NCBI RefSeq assembly: GCF_918797505.1
Contig: NC_092801.1
Coordinates: 31,448,487 to 31,512,486, forward strand
Direction: 5' to 3'
DNA length: 64,000 nucleotides
DNA from: Bemisia tabaci
Taxonomy: Eukaryota; Arthropoda; Insecta; Hemiptera; Aleyrodidae
Shown: piece after piece, positions 49,510 to 61,016 of the stretch
Numbering within the stretch: position 1 is the first letter of the stretch
How the letters are laid out: the number at the start of each line of letters is the position of its first letter
Program-made: the position numbers and the translations under genes
The notes under the pieces: model-generated
What the model was told of the DNA's origin: nothing
Seen by the model: the letters and a program-made list of their open reading frames with translations, nothing else
The model's database searches: none

Positions 49510-50200
49510 TAGTGGCTTGTGTCCTACTCACATTTACTTCCTTAATTGCCCTCACTGCCTGTTTCGTCTCTGCCTGCACACAGTACAGCGATTTCGACCA
49601 GGCAATGAGGGCCAATACTGGAATGCTAAGGAAAAGGACCGTATAAACCTTGGACGTTGTCGGATTTCTTTAGATGATATACAATTTCAAAGGGAAATTT
49701 GTCCTCCGAGGGAAAACTGTTGAAATTAAATATCACTGGGAAAAAAACACATTGGATCTAGAGTCCAGACTCTTAAAAACATCGACAAGAAAAAGTACTC
49801 TTGATTCAATCAGAATCTAGCTTAAATCAAGAACCAAGCCGCTTAATTTAAGCGGACTTCGTTTTGATTCAAGCAAAAATCCAATTGAATCAAGAGTATT
49901 TTTTCTTGTCAATGTTTTCAAGAGTCTGGACTCTAGATCCAATGTTTTTTTTCCCATTGTGATTTTTTCAGTGACTAAATTACGTCCTACTCATATTTAC
50001 TTGCATAATAGCCCTCACTGCCTGTTTCGTCTCTGCCTGCACACAGTACAGCGATTTCGGCCACGCAGTGAGGGCCAATACTGGCATGCTAAGGAAAAAG
50101 GCAGTATGAAACTTCCGACGTTGCCAGATTTCTTTTGATAATATACAATATCAGAGGGAAAGTGGTGAATTTTTCCCTCAATTTTTCAGAGAATTTCAAT
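49510..50200. repeat. Duplicated segment split by MITE C
   Basis: CACTGCCTGTTTCGTCTCTG, then CCTGCACACAGTACAGCGAT, then the start of a family L element occurs at 49550-49720 and again at 50018-50170, more than 85% alike. MITE C copy 6 lies between them. Each copy includes a CCTCACTGCC / GGCAATGAGG foldback of about 65 bp. Confidence 0.85.
49734..49960. mobile_element. MITE family C, copy 6 (centre inverted)
   Basis: It has family ends and arms, but the central block reads AACCAAGCCGCTTAATTTAA, which is the reverse complement of the centre in the other copies. Either the copy is inserted in the opposite orientation or its centre flipped through the long arms. Confidence 0.9.
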
Positions 50201-50335
50201 CGAAATTAAATCCAAAATATATCAGGGAGTTATATTTATAACTCATTTCAAAAATAATTATTTTTTTGGATGGAACCAGGCAACATTTGAATGTTCATAG
50301 GGCCTTTTTCCTTAGAATAGTGGAATAGCTAATCT
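50092..50335. mobile_element. MITE family L, copy in the 50-kb region
   Basis: ATGCTAAGGAAAAAGGCAGT, then ATGAAACTTCCGACGTTGCC, is mirrored by GGCAACATTTGAATGTTCAT, then AGGGCCTTTTTCCTTAG. Confidence 0.8.
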
Positions 50336-51081
50336 TATTCACAGGAAAAAGGGTAAAAACTGTCTGGCTATAATTGCTCCCCGAAAATTTAGTGACCTTC
50401 ATACAAATTCCAGACAGTGGTAAACTAAATATGTAAGTACAAAATACTTGAGAACGACTTACAAAGCCTGAATGCGTGTTTCTTGTTAAATTTATTAGGA
50501 AAATAACACTGAAGCTAGTCCATTTCAGTAAAAGACCATTTTTGAACTAGGACAAACAGTCTTATTGTTAGCCTGTATGATATGCTGAAAAAATATTAGC
50601 CTATAATCTGCTGAAAAAAATTATGAAGAGTTGATCCTTAACGAACATTTGAGTTGCATGATAAACGAAAAATTAAAACTGCGGTAAGGAAGAAAAAAAC
50701 CGTAAAACACGAGCGCTTGCGAAAAAATGCGTAAACCATTAGAACGCTCAGAGTCAAAACCAACTTAAAAAATCTCTTGGATTTTAGAAAGAAGGGGGAT
50801 GAGAAAATAAAATGTTGCCCCATACCCTCTAGAAATGTTCCCATGATGTAAACCCCCCTAAGTTCACGAAGGAAAAAACTAAAAAGCGACCTATTTTGCT
50901 AAGTCATACTTAGGTCTTCGTTCGTCACAAATTCATCCAGAATAATAGATGACTAAACTTAAGAAAGATTGCCGCCGAGAAGAAACTTTGCGAAAATTAA
51001 AATATTCAAGGGTCAATGTCGTAAATGTAGACCCCGAGCCTGCTGATTTTTTTTTTTTTTTTTTCTGAGGTCTTTCTAATG

Positions 51082-51807
51082 TAGGAGAACCGGGTAAAGA
51101 GAGACCTACCCCCCTATTTCTGAGCTCCCTGTTTGAGATTAAAAATTGAGAAAATCAGGGTACATTAGTTACCTCATAAGAACTTATTACCCAAAGTTTC
51201 ATCTCTATCTCTGCAATAGAAAGTATTTTTTTAAATTTTTTTTTCTTTTCCCCCATTTTTCATGTCTCTCTTTACCATTACGGAGTAAAGAGAGACGTGG
51301 TCTGGATTGCCTCTTGTATTGCACAGGAAAAATATGGCAGGGCAATGAGAGTGTTCTACTGATAGAGTGTGATTACCATTTCAAACAGGTCAATCGGATA
51401 AAATGTGAATGAGTTACGGGGTTTTGAAATTGGACTGCGAGAAGTTCACAAATTCAATTCAAAATGTGAAAATTCAAATTTTTATTAGAGGGATAAAAAC
51501 CGCAAAAATAGACTTAAATATGGTCTTAACAGTATATGATGAAATTAAGCATTAAAAAATTGCTTAAGAGAACATTTCGGCTTTGAAATTAAGATAAAAT
51601 TGACCGGTAGAGTGGTTTCAGGGTAGGTACCAGTTAAAGAATTGGATTTTTTCCTGATCTATTCTGATGTTAGAGGAATATTTGCCTGCTTAGCTGGCAT
51701 TTTGACACTTGTCTCCTGGTTATATTTATGCTGCCAGACTTGTAAAGTAAATAGCATAAAACAAAAAATATAGCCATATAGTACATATCCTAAGCTACAA
51801 AATTATA

Positions 51808-51838
<31 letters not shown>

Positions 51839-52094
51839 GAGTAAAATTTACTTTCCAAAATCCACGAAAACTGCGGCACGGAACGAACTTAAAAACACAG
51901 TTCAAAAAAAAGGTTATGTTTACATGAACTTCCCGCGGTCTGCTGTCGTCCGATCCGGTTCGGAATTTGTACAAGAACGTAGAAATGGACCAAGAGTTCA
52001 TTCCTTCTGTTTCATTACTTAAATCTCAAATGGGTAGCAGCAGGAGCAAAAGTCTCCCATTACCCCAGTCTTTCTTTACCCGGTTCTCCCCTAG
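51082..52094. mobile_element. 1-kb element with AACCGGGTAAAGA inverted ends
   Basis: TAGGAGAACCGGGTAAAGAG is mirrored by CTTTCTTTACCCGGTTCTCC, then CCTA. A third motif inside (TCTCTCTTTACCATTACGGA, then GTAAAGAGAGAC) repeats the end sequence. No transposase is visible. The plus ORF 51146-51412 lacks a family signature. Confidence 0.8.
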
Positions 52095-52410
52095 GTATGG
52101 TCATAGTGGGTGCCTAGGCACAGGGACTCGAGGTGAGCTATAAGTTTGATTTCAAAGAGGGGCCTTGAGATGAGCTCTCTCTAAGCTCGGTTTCCACGAT
52201 CGAAATGAGCGCATCGAAATGGGTCATCCATGCAACTACTGAGAGGTGCCGATCAAAATTCATAGGTGCCTCTAAGTTTGTCTTACTTTTTTCTTTTTTT
52301 TTAAATATTTGTTTTGGGGGGGGGGGGGGGGCGAAGTTTCTTTATACCTTGGACAAGTGCGTAACACCTGCCACGCTTAGGAGGCGGGCCGCACCGAAAT
52401 GAGAATGGAG

Positions 52411-52706
52411 GCCTCTCCTCATATAAAAGGGGAAAGTTTAGGAGAGGCGCTGAAGGGCCTCCTATGATATTTTTCGAAAAATTGGCCTCTTCTCATATAA
52501 AAGGGGAAAGTTTAGAAGAGGCGCTGAAGGGCCTTTTATGATATTCTTCGAAAAACTGGCCTCTTCTCATATAAAAGGGGAAAGTTTAGAAGAGGCGCTG
52601 AAGGGCCTCCTATGATATTCTTCGAAAAATTGGCCTCTTCTCATATAGGTAAAAGGGAAAAGTTTAGAAGGGGCGCTGAAGGGCCTCCTATGATATTCTT
52701 TGAAAA
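52411..52706. repeat. Tandem array, 74-bp unit, four copies
   Basis: GGCCTCTTCTCATATAAAAG, then GGGAAAGTTTAGAAGAGGCG, then CTGAAGGGCCTCCTATGATA is repeated at 52411, 52485, 52559 and 52633. The GCCTCTTC and GAAGAGGC words within each unit are complementary, so each unit can fold. Confidence 0.95.
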
Positions 52707-53021
52707 AATCCAGGGGGAGTTCCGGTGGGGCCATAAAAATTACGTCATAATGACTCCTAGCGGAGCCCTCTCCGTTAACGATTAGAGGGCGATGGCCCTC
52801 TGGTGAGGGCCAGTCCGCCTCTGGGAGGAGGTAGCGCCCTCTCCCTTGTGATTTTTTTGAAGGCCTCTATAACTTTCCCGCTTTTTTTTTAAATTTATCC
52901 GGAGGCGAAGAGTAATTGCGCCTCCGTTCCCATGCGAGCGGGAAAAAACTGAACATTTCGGAGCCAGCGTCCCCCCCCCCCCCCTTCATGACACCACTGA
53001 AGCAGGGTATTACAGGGTATC

Positions 53022-53800
53022 TTATGACAAAAAGTAGAGGCACCACTGGTTGATCGGCAACACAATCGCATCGTCGCATCGGGGACCCAATTCGACGGGC
53101 CCGTGTCGATCGTAGAAACCCAGCGCCACGCCCTTTACACACGTTCGAAGTGAAACTTCGAAGTGGTGGCTGCTCAGCCGAGTCTCGACATGGATCCCAT
53201 CAAAGCAGAGCGCCCCGCGCTCTGCTTCGGCAGACCCATGCCGACACCAGGCCAGACAGCCACCATTCCGGAGCGTCACTTGGAAGGTGTATCCAGGGCT
53301 TAAGCCCCAGGATAGTTCCGCTGTCGCCGCGACTTGCTCTCGCGGTCGTAGCGCCGCAACAACGATCGCCGCTCGGCCAGCTCCGGCGAGGGGTCCGTCC
53401 GCAGATCGCGCCCGGACCTGCGGGCTCCGACCCTGTGACGGTGCCTGAAACCCTATGAATCGACCGCCGCGTGGACACAGGTTACCCAAGGCAATCGTAA
53501 CACGAGCGAATCTCGAAGGGATCCCCGTCCGAGTGGAGCGCACCACCGCTCACCGATCAGCACCGGTGAGCGTTGATGACCTCCACTGGGACAGGGGTCC
53601 GATCGGACACATGCTCGTGTAACGAGAGCCTTGAAGTCAACGGTGAGTCCACGCGGTTCGTCTGACCGTCGGATGAGCGATACGTCGAACAACCTCCCGG
53701 ACGCTCTGTCCGGAGACCGAGCGTCCGGCGGACTGCTCGGCGGGGCGCTCGTCCGGCCGTCGGGCGAACAGGGTGGACACACCAGCGTGAGAAAAACTAT
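53022..53800. repeat. GC-rich block with foldback structure
   Basis: The composition jumps to GC-rich, like 40780-41632. GTGGTGGCTG at 53163 pairs with CAGCCACCAT at 53264, around GCAGAGCGCC / GCGCTCTGC at 53200-53225. GTCCGGAGACCGAGCGTCCG also folds. A minus-strand ORF of 174 residues (53022-53546) overlaps ORFs in other frames and shows no family signature, so I do not call it a gene. Confidence 0.6.
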
Positions 53801-53929
53801 ATAAAATTAAAGTAAAGAACAAATAAAATGTAAACAAAATATACTGTCCTGTGTTACTTACCTTCTTACCTAAAGATAAGAGGGAAGCAAGAGAAGTTGG
53901 AAGAGCAAGAAGCATGCAATGATAGAAAT

Positions 53930-54145
53930 AATGTAGGAGCTGAAGGCAAGAGGTATTTATGGATAGAAGTTAGGGAGGAGCTGAAGGTGAGAAGTATTTA
54001 TGGATAGAAGTTAGGAAGGAGCTGAAGTTGAGAAGTAATTATGGATAGAAGTTAGGTAGGAGCTGAAGGCAAGAAGTATTTATGGATAGAGATGATGAAG
54101 GAACTGAAGGCAAGGAGTGTGAATGGATAGAGGTGATAGAGGAGA
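53930..54145. repeat. Tandem array, about 46-bp unit, about five copies
   Basis: The unit is GGAGCTGAAGGCAAGAAGTA, then TTTATGGATAGAAGTTAG, with progressive divergence towards the right (GAACTGAAGGCAAGGAGTG). Confidence 0.9.
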
Positions 54146-54147
54146 TG

Positions 54148-54214
54148 ATAACATAACATAACATAACATAACATAACATAACATAAAATAACCTAACCTA
54201 ACCTAACCTAACCT
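54148..54214. repeat. (ACATA)n followed by (CCTAA)n
   Basis: About eight ACATA units pass through ATAAAATAA into about four CCTAA units. CCTAA is the complement of the insect telomere repeat TTAGG. The tract is short and interstitial, and it could have arisen by mutation of the neighbouring pentamer. Confidence 0.9.
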
Positions 54215-54811
54215 TACTCGAGGTAAGAAGTGTGAATGGTTAGAGACGATTTTCAGAAGATTATCATAATTTGCTGCAAAAATAACCCTAATGTCTGCCA
54301 AGTGAGTGTTAAGAAGGAGTAGAGGAAATGTTTTAGAGAGTCGTTCTCGTTCTAAATGACGGTCAGGGGATTAATCATTAAAATTAGCTTTGCTTGCGTT
54401 GAGTAGAAAAACATCCGATACAGTTGGAAAAATTTTGCGAACATTTTTGGACTAGGTCAGTCAAATGAGTAATCTAATCATTTGAACAAGCAATTACCAA
54501 AAACCCTAACGCAGTATCTGTTGTACCACACACTGATGTATTTTGAATCATCGATGCTGTGTTTTCATAAATTAAAAACAATTAGATACAAAGATGAATG
54601 TCACTTGAAATTCAGATTTGGACTGCATTTGGCAATTAGGAGCTAATGTTTCAGGCTTAGAGGTAAAAACACCTATGTGCATAGGGGAACCAGTGGCACA
54701 TATGCTGATTCTGAAATAATCCAGAAATTGTAGTTCCTACTTGCAAAATGTGAGCCATTTCGGGAGTAGATGCTCTGTTAAGAGCCGCTCAATTATTGCG
54801 TACGCTACATG
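54215..54811. other. No recognisable gene
   Basis: This is AT-rich with short ORFs only. No inverted repeat is evident. Confidence 0.5.
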
Positions 54812-55227
54812 AGGTGATTCGATGACAACCATATTTTGTGTCAGAACGACATGCAATATATCGCATCGATTAGTTCTCATCTATTTAGCCACTTGTCATT
54901 TTTATCGAATTTTGAGAACGCATTTCTGATGTCCCGAGACTAGAGAAATCACTCGCCAAAGACAAACCATTTTAGCGCAGTAAAGGCAGAGTTTTATTAG
55001 AGGAAAAAATATCGAATTCAAGAGCAGAAAACTCGCACTCGATATAGCTACCCTTATTACGTTGAATTTGTTTGTCAAATGTTTAAGTGAATTCTTCAGT
55101 CTCGTGACAACAGAAATGCCATTTCAAAATTCGATAAACATGACAAATAACTGAGAACATGGAACTAATCGATGGGATATATCGCTTGTTGTTTTGCCAC
55201 AAAATATAGCGGTCATCAAGTCACCTT
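54812..55227. mobile_element. Element O, copy 1
   Basis: AGGTGATTCGATGACAACCA, then ATTTTGTGTCAGAACGACAT, is mirrored by TTGTTTTGCCACAAAATATA, then GCGGTCATCAAGTCACCT. The arms continue with TCGAATTTTGAGAACGCA and AAAATTCGATAAACATGAC. The flanks (ATGA, TTAC) look like mutated TTAA. It is uninterrupted, unlike the copy at 24681. Confidence 0.8.
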
Positions 55228-55289
55228 ACATACGTGGGGAAAGGTTGGATCTATCTTTGCGTTTTTAGGCGTTCCGAAGGAGGGAGGGG

Positions 55290-55960
55290 GGGGGGCTGTC
55301 CAGTCTTACGAAAGCTTCTCATCTCAAATTAATAAAATATTATAGCACTCACTGAGTCAGAAACTTTTCTGTTAAAAACTCTCATCTCAAATGGAAAAAA
55401 AAAACAATATTATTCAACACAGTATAAGTTTCTTTGGTTTTCTCTGTTACTTACTTTCTAAGAAATGGGAGGGGGGCTGGTCAATATGACATACTTCAAA
55501 AAGGGGGGGGGGGGCTATCGAGTCTAGTCCTACACAAGCTTCTCATCTCAAATTAATAAAATATTAATATATTACAGCCTTCCGCTGATCAGAAATTTGT
55601 TTATTAAAAACTCTCATCTCAAATTGAAAAAAGACAATATCATTCAACTATTGAATAGTCCTCTTCCGGTTATCTCCGTTACTTCCTAAAAAATTTAAGG
55701 GGGGGGGGGAGGCTATCGAGTCCAGTCCTACGCAAGCTTCTCATCTCAAATTGATAAAATATTACAGCCTTTCGCAGGTCAGAAATTTTTCTATTAAAAA
55801 CTCTCATCTCAAGTGGAAAAAAACAATATCATTTAACTATTAAATAGTCCTCTTCCGGTTATCTCTATTACTTCCTAAAAAATTTAAGGGGGGGGGGGGG
55901 GCTGCCTAGTCATTCGTACATATTTCAAGGTGGGGGGGGGGGGGGGTTTCTTGGCGAATT
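55290..55960. repeat. Tandem array, about 185-215-bp unit, three copies
   Basis: AAGCTTCTCATCTCAAATTA, ACTCTCATCTCAAATGGAAA and TCCTCTTCCGGTTATCTCCG recur in the same order in each unit. A G-run of variable length (8-12) separates the units. The ambiguous G-runs just before the gap suggest assembly difficulty here. Confidence 0.9.
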
Positions 55961-56105
55961 TGCGTAGTTCAAAAAGGTAGGGATGAGAAGGTCAAAGAAT
56001 CGGCCAAAATGTCTTACTGCGTAATACTTGAGTGGCTCTAAACTGAATCAAAAAGAGGGAAGGAAGGAGAAGGAAAGGAAACCTAGTATTCTGTCGATAA
56101 TCACT

Positions 56106-56605
56106 NNNNNNNNNNNNNNNNNNNNNNNNNNNNNNNNNNNNNNNNNNNNNNNNNNNNNNNNNNNNNNNNNNNNNNNNNNNNNNNNNNNNNNNNNNNNNNN
56201 NNNNNNNNNNNNNNNNNNNNNNNNNNNNNNNNNNNNNNNNNNNNNNNNNNNNNNNNNNNNNNNNNNNNNNNNNNNNNNNNNNNNNNNNNNNNNNNNNNNN
56301 NNNNNNNNNNNNNNNNNNNNNNNNNNNNNNNNNNNNNNNNNNNNNNNNNNNNNNNNNNNNNNNNNNNNNNNNNNNNNNNNNNNNNNNNNNNNNNNNNNNN
56401 NNNNNNNNNNNNNNNNNNNNNNNNNNNNNNNNNNNNNNNNNNNNNNNNNNNNNNNNNNNNNNNNNNNNNNNNNNNNNNNNNNNNNNNNNNNNNNNNNNNN
56501 NNNNNNNNNNNNNNNNNNNNNNNNNNNNNNNNNNNNNNNNNNNNNNNNNNNNNNNNNNNNNNNNNNNNNNNNNNNNNNNNNNNNNNNNNNNNNNNNNNNN
56601 NNNNN
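56106..56605. other. Assembly gap (500 N)
   Basis: Exactly 500 N bases, placed right after the G-run tandem array. ORFs crossing it are artefacts. Confidence 1.
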
Positions 56606-56999
56606 ATTTTGGATTTTGGCATTCGGCCTGATTCTCTTTTCCTCTTTTCCGTAATTAATAACAATAAAAAATTCATTTAATCATTACTTAGCGGCACCTT
56701 GTCCAATTTGTGCCTAGCGCCTCTACAACTTTGCAAATTTGGACGTTACCTTTTGAACATTTCATCCCTTCCCTTTGAAATTACTTTGAATAAGTACACT
56801 TCACATATCACACGGGACTTTTATCTGCATATTTACTTGGCTTTATTCGCAAAGGATCTTTTAGGAAGTAAATTCTTTCGATAACTTATTGGGGATGGTC
56901 AAGTCACCAATTAGAGCCCGTCATTCCATGCCATTATTACTACAGGACTAGGTTTCTTACCTATAATTTGATGGGCACTGTGAGAATAATAGATAACCG

Positions 57000-57209
57000 C
57001 ACCGAAAAAAATGGTATGCTGTTTTGGCACCTAGGATGTCAAAAATGTGTCTGGTCATCCTAAGATGCTACCTTGATTGCCCACGCAGTTGGATTTGCAT
57101 TCGTAGGATGTAAAGTTAACTGGGAGGGCAGTAAAGGCAGCATTTTGGGATCACTAGACACATTTTTGACATCCTAGGTGCTAAAACAGCATACTACTTT
57201 TTTTCAGTG
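57000..57209. mobile_element. MITE family K
   Basis: CACCGAAAAAAATGGTATGC, then TGTTTTGGCACCTAGGATGT, is mirrored by ACATCCTAGGTGCTAAAACA, then GCATACTACTTTTTTTCAGTG. The inner CAAAAATGTGTCTGG pairs with CTAGACACATTTTTG. Confidence 0.9.
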
Positions 57210-57929
57210 CGTATTTGATCCGTGCCTTAAAAAATGAACTGCTGGTGGCAGAACCATCTTGGTGATGTTCATTAGGAATTTTAGACTTTATTCTATTTTT
57301 TCAGCAGATGAACCTTACATGGTAACTTGTAAAGTTTTGCCTCATTTTCCTTGAGTTCTACTTAGTTTGATGCCAAAAAACAAGAAAATTCATGGAGAAA
57401 CGTGCCTTAAAGGTGATAGTTCCCCCTCATACTTACTATCAGAGTTCCAACGGAAAAAATCTTGTTGTCATAGGTAAATACGGTTTCCATTGCTTCTTCA
57501 GCTGTTAATAGACAACTATGCGGGTTTGCTGGAGAATTTGGTGACTGCTAGGATTGTTAATTAGTATCTCCGAAGCCTGGTTGTTATAGCTAAACTTAAA
57601 GCATTGGCTTCAACGCATCGCAAAACCAGAACCTTGGAGAGACCAGTGAACATCCATGAGAAAGTGAGTGAGGAGCAAGGTACCTAGCATTGTACATCCG
57701 TCTGGTTTTCACAACTACCGTTCCTAGGGATTTAGGATTCAGATTCGCACATCAACCAGTAAGCTTTTCTCCCAATCATCTTGATATAGAGGCAGCTATG
57801 CAAGGCGCAGCCAGGTAGTCCAATGCTCAAGCCACTTAATCAACACAAATATTATCCTGACTTACGACAAAATGACTTGTTTCTTCTCTAACAATGGAAC
57901 CGGAAAATGTTACTTTGAATGCGCGAGAA
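57210..57929. other. No recognisable gene
   Basis: This is AT-rich with no ORF of note. No inverted or tandem repeat stands out. Confidence 0.5.
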
Positions 57930-58270
57930 ACTTCTTTGGTCGAGATGAAGAAACGTAAATGAAGAAATGAGTCCGGAACATCTCGACCAGGGCCAGCACG
58001 TACAGGCCGCTTTGTTTACATTAGGAGTCTGGAGTATCTCGCCGCAATTTCACTTGAAATCACCATGAACAGATCAACGGGGTAACTGATATTTGATTTT
58101 ACGAAAGGGATAAATGTTAGACGCGGACGAAAGTTCTTTTGTCGAGGTGAAGAAACGCTAACGCTGAGAAATTGAGTCTGGAACATCTCGAGGAAGTCCG
58201 CTCTGGGTACGCTTTGTTTATGTCCGGACTATGTCGCCGTTCGTTTGTTTACATTAGGAGCGAGTTTGAC
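57930..58270. repeat. Diverged direct duplication, about 195-bp period
   Basis: AACTTCTTTGGTCGAGATGA, then AGAAACG, and TTTGTTTACATTAGGAG occur at 57928-58030 and again at 58130-58262, with ATTGAGTCTGGAACATCTCG between. The plus ORF 58172-58381 lies on the second copy and shows no family signature. Confidence 0.65.
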
Positions 58271-58489
58271 ACCGATGACAGACTTTGGTTTTTGATGAAA
58301 ATTTGGTCTGGAATATCTGGGCCAAACGCAAAAACCTGTCACGAGCTCCGATTTTTAGGTTATGTTGTCAGTTTTAGTTGACCGGAAATAGCCGCGAGTT
58401 GCCGTTAATTGTCTCCGTTAGAAACTGCCCCCAGACGCGGGAAATTTGAAAAAGCGCGTTCCTAACAACACAAATTGCGCAGTAAGGAG

Positions 58490-58605
58490 TGTATTTCAGA
58501 CTTTTTTAATGTGACCATCGTAATTTTCGTGTCATTTAACCTCTAGAAAGTCTATTCGCACGGCTGTATCTCTTGCATGCAACAGGCCCATTATTAAGGG
58601 AGCAG
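58490..58605. repeat. Dispersed repeat with conserved core, third copy
   Basis: GGCTGTATCTCTTGCATGCA, then ACAGGCCCATT, is the complement of the core at 10980-11125. The flank GCGCAGTAAGGAGTGTATTTC aligns with the 28258 copy. Confidence 0.65.
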
Positions 58606-58839
58606 GGTTGCGTTAGAAGAGAGAGAGAGGGGGAGTCAAAAGCGCTGTAAAATGTGGCATATAATTTAATATATGAAGGCTCTCCAATGTTCATTTTTTG
58701 TTTTTTGTTTCAGTAAATGATGTTCCAGATGAGAACGTGATTGTACAAGTAGAGGAAAGAGTGAGAAGGCCGCAGGGAAGACAAATGATGCCAGCAGACC
58801 CAGGCATTTGAGGCGCCTCATGAGGTTATGCTGTACAGC

Positions 58840-59260
58840 ATCAACTCGTAGCTTCAGCATCAATGCCGTATGCCCAGGTAGCGGCCGTTCGGGCATACGG
58901 CTCCGAGCCTGATGCGCTCAACCTGCCGGCCGCCGGCTTCGGGCATTGAAGCCCGATGCTGGAGAGCCGACCGAGCCAGCCTCAAGCGCTGATGCTGAGG
59001 TTTGATGCTGGCTCATGGGCCTCAGCGGGCCTCAGCCTCTGCGGCCGGACCGTCGGCTTGCGGCCCGATACGGCCTTAATTTTCGGACCCGCCACCCAGC
59101 TTAATTACCGACGGGGCTGTCCCAGAAGACCGCGACCCTCGGACTCGGCGATGAATTCGCGGAACACCCCTTTGTTTACGTTTCCCATCGGCGCGGTGGC
59201 CCACGCCTCGTCTCATCGTCTCGCCAGGAGGACACCTCTTTTTCTCGCCGATCTCGTTTG
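58840..59260. other. GC-rich island, no gene assigned
   Basis: The composition is high in GC, with repeated words (GGGCATTGAAGCCCGATGCT, GCTGATGCTGAGG, GATGCTGGC) and inverted pieces such as CCGGCCGCCGG. ORFs are open in several frames without a family signature. Confidence 0.4.
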
Positions 59261-59459
59261 AAATCGAAAGTCCCCCTTCCCCGGTCGAGAACTTGAGAAG
59301 TCGAGACGCTCAATGAGACAGAGTATTAGGTTGGGTTGTGCAAGGGCCGCATGGACTTTGAAAAATAGAGGTCTTGTCGTTCCGTTTATTACTGGGGAGA
59401 TTTGCCGTCTAGGAACACAACACCCCCCCCCCCCCCCCCGGGATCGTCTTCTCCGCATA

Positions 59460-60007
59460 AGTTGTCACTTTTTGCCTTTCTTCACAATTTGCAACAATAA
59501 GAAATGAAAAATAAAATATTCAAATGAAATACAATAACTCTGATGAACTTTACAGGAAATTGTTTCAGGAAAGAGTGGGATTTTCTTTAAAAAAAAGGCA
59601 ACTGCAGACTTCAATTTTTTATGCCTTCTTTCACAGGTTATCTGAAGTCGCCAGATAATGCTGAAAATCAGCACTTTTCTTCAATTAAACCCATATTAAA
59701 TATTCACATTTTGTGGCACAACCTGGCAACTTTGGAAGTATCTACTCGTTGTTTTATAGGTCATTCACACACTTACTTTTTTGCCGGCAATTCGAAAATA
59801 AGTACAAATAATGAAATGTTATGACACACTGATACTTGCAGAACATTAAAACTTTAAAGCGACGACGCTTTTTGAGTCCGGGCGGATAGAAATTTTGGCC
59901 TCCAAAAACACCGGGTAGCATTAATTTCATGGTTTCCTATGTAATTTTTGGCGCTGAATCCGAATTTGACCATTTCATAAAAAAATTGTCACCAAGATGT
60001 TGCCAAA
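59460..60007. other. AT-rich, no gene
   Basis: No coding exon, inverted repeat or array was recognised. A C-run of 17 at 59424-59440 precedes the interval. Confidence 0.5.
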
Positions 60008-60263
60008 TTTGGCAAAAACTGCTTAAAATCGGCCTTTTTGGCGGATTATAGCCTGTGACTTGCCAGGAGTTGATCACACGACAAAATTGGTTACTTCCAC
60101 AGTTAAAACTCGTTAAACTATCTACAAGCTGAGTCAAATTCTTTCTGCTCACGGTAAAATTAAACGCGCGACAAGCAGCAAACTGAAAAAAAGACACCAA
60201 AATTGGCGCTTTTTGCGGTTTTTGTCGTAAGTTTCTTGTTTTCCGATTAAGAGAATGTTTCTT
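60008..60263 (-). repeat. 256-bp inverted repeat, left copy
   Basis: From TTTGGCAAAAACTGC to GAGAATGTTTCTT this is the exact reverse complement of 61017-61272. I found no mismatch reading both through. The two ORFs (minus here, plus there) therefore share the same 60-odd residue peptide around NLTQLVDSLTSFNCGSNQFC. Confidence 0.95.
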
Positions 60264-60794
60264 GACTATACTAATGAACAACATGAGCAGAATTTAATAA
60301 AATTGAACAATAAAATAAGATCGAACATATTCCAATGTTGCCAAGCTTAAACAAAATACTTTAATTTTCGCTGGTTTTTTCGATATTATTGTCCTATATT
60401 CTTTGTTCACCTCTTATTTTTAAATTTTATAAATGTATCTCTCTTGCAAAATAATACACTTCTGTAGAATAATTTAATTTTCAACTTAGATTAATACTAA
60501 TAACTAGGGTATTTAGTTCAGAGAGGAAAAATTCATAAAATAGTGAGTTTTATCGAATCGTGTCAATAAACCACATTTTGAAACAATAATGGACAATTTT
60601 CTGCTAAAAATTAATGAATAAAATGTACTCCTCAGACTGACTTCATTAAAACAAGACAAGACGCATTGCAATATTGCCAAAATTACGTACAAATCGTTGA
60701 ATTTTGGCGGTATTTGACCGTTATTATTCATTACCCTATATTTAGTATACAATTTTATTTTATAATTCTGAGATAATGGAGTTTAATAGAAAAA
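60264..60794. other. AT-rich spacer between the inverted copies
   Basis: This AT-rich sequence holds only one minus ORF (60513-60752) of unremarkable composition. Confidence 0.5.
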
Positions 60795-60975
60795 AGTAAC
60801 GACACCAAACTGAAGAAGACGCCCAGGAAAGGACAATAAGGGGCTTAAAAAGGAACAAGGGCGCACCAAATTACTGAGGACCTGTGGGTGGACAAGGGAC
60901 TATAGCGGTTAGGCGTCGCGGGGCCCGAGAGACCGCTGTTAAAGCGGCTCTTTATCTATATATTATGTAACAATA
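60795..60975 (+). pseudogene. Short 3' end of the RTE-like retroelement seen at 8269
   Basis: The conceptual reading HQITEDLWVDKGL-x-RLGVAG, then KRLFIYI, aligns with CQLPDDLWEDRGQWRLSVAE, then KRLYVCV of the 8269-8751 copy. The nucleotide tail GCGGCTCTTTATCTATATAT parallels GCGACTTTATGTATGTGTAT. Stops and changes show it is dead. It is a very short 5'-truncated insertion. Confidence 0.6.
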
Positions 60976-61016
60976 CAATAGTTTGTCGTTACACTCGGCG
61001 TAATTCAGATTTTCCT

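Noticed and set aside
53022..53546. 174-residue minus-strand ORF in GC-rich DNA
   Set aside because: Several overlapping frames are open because stops are rare at high GC. No family motif, and the DNA folds back on itself.
54148..54214. Telomere end
   Set aside because: Only about four CCTAA units occur, followed by ordinary sequence. It is at most an interstitial tract.
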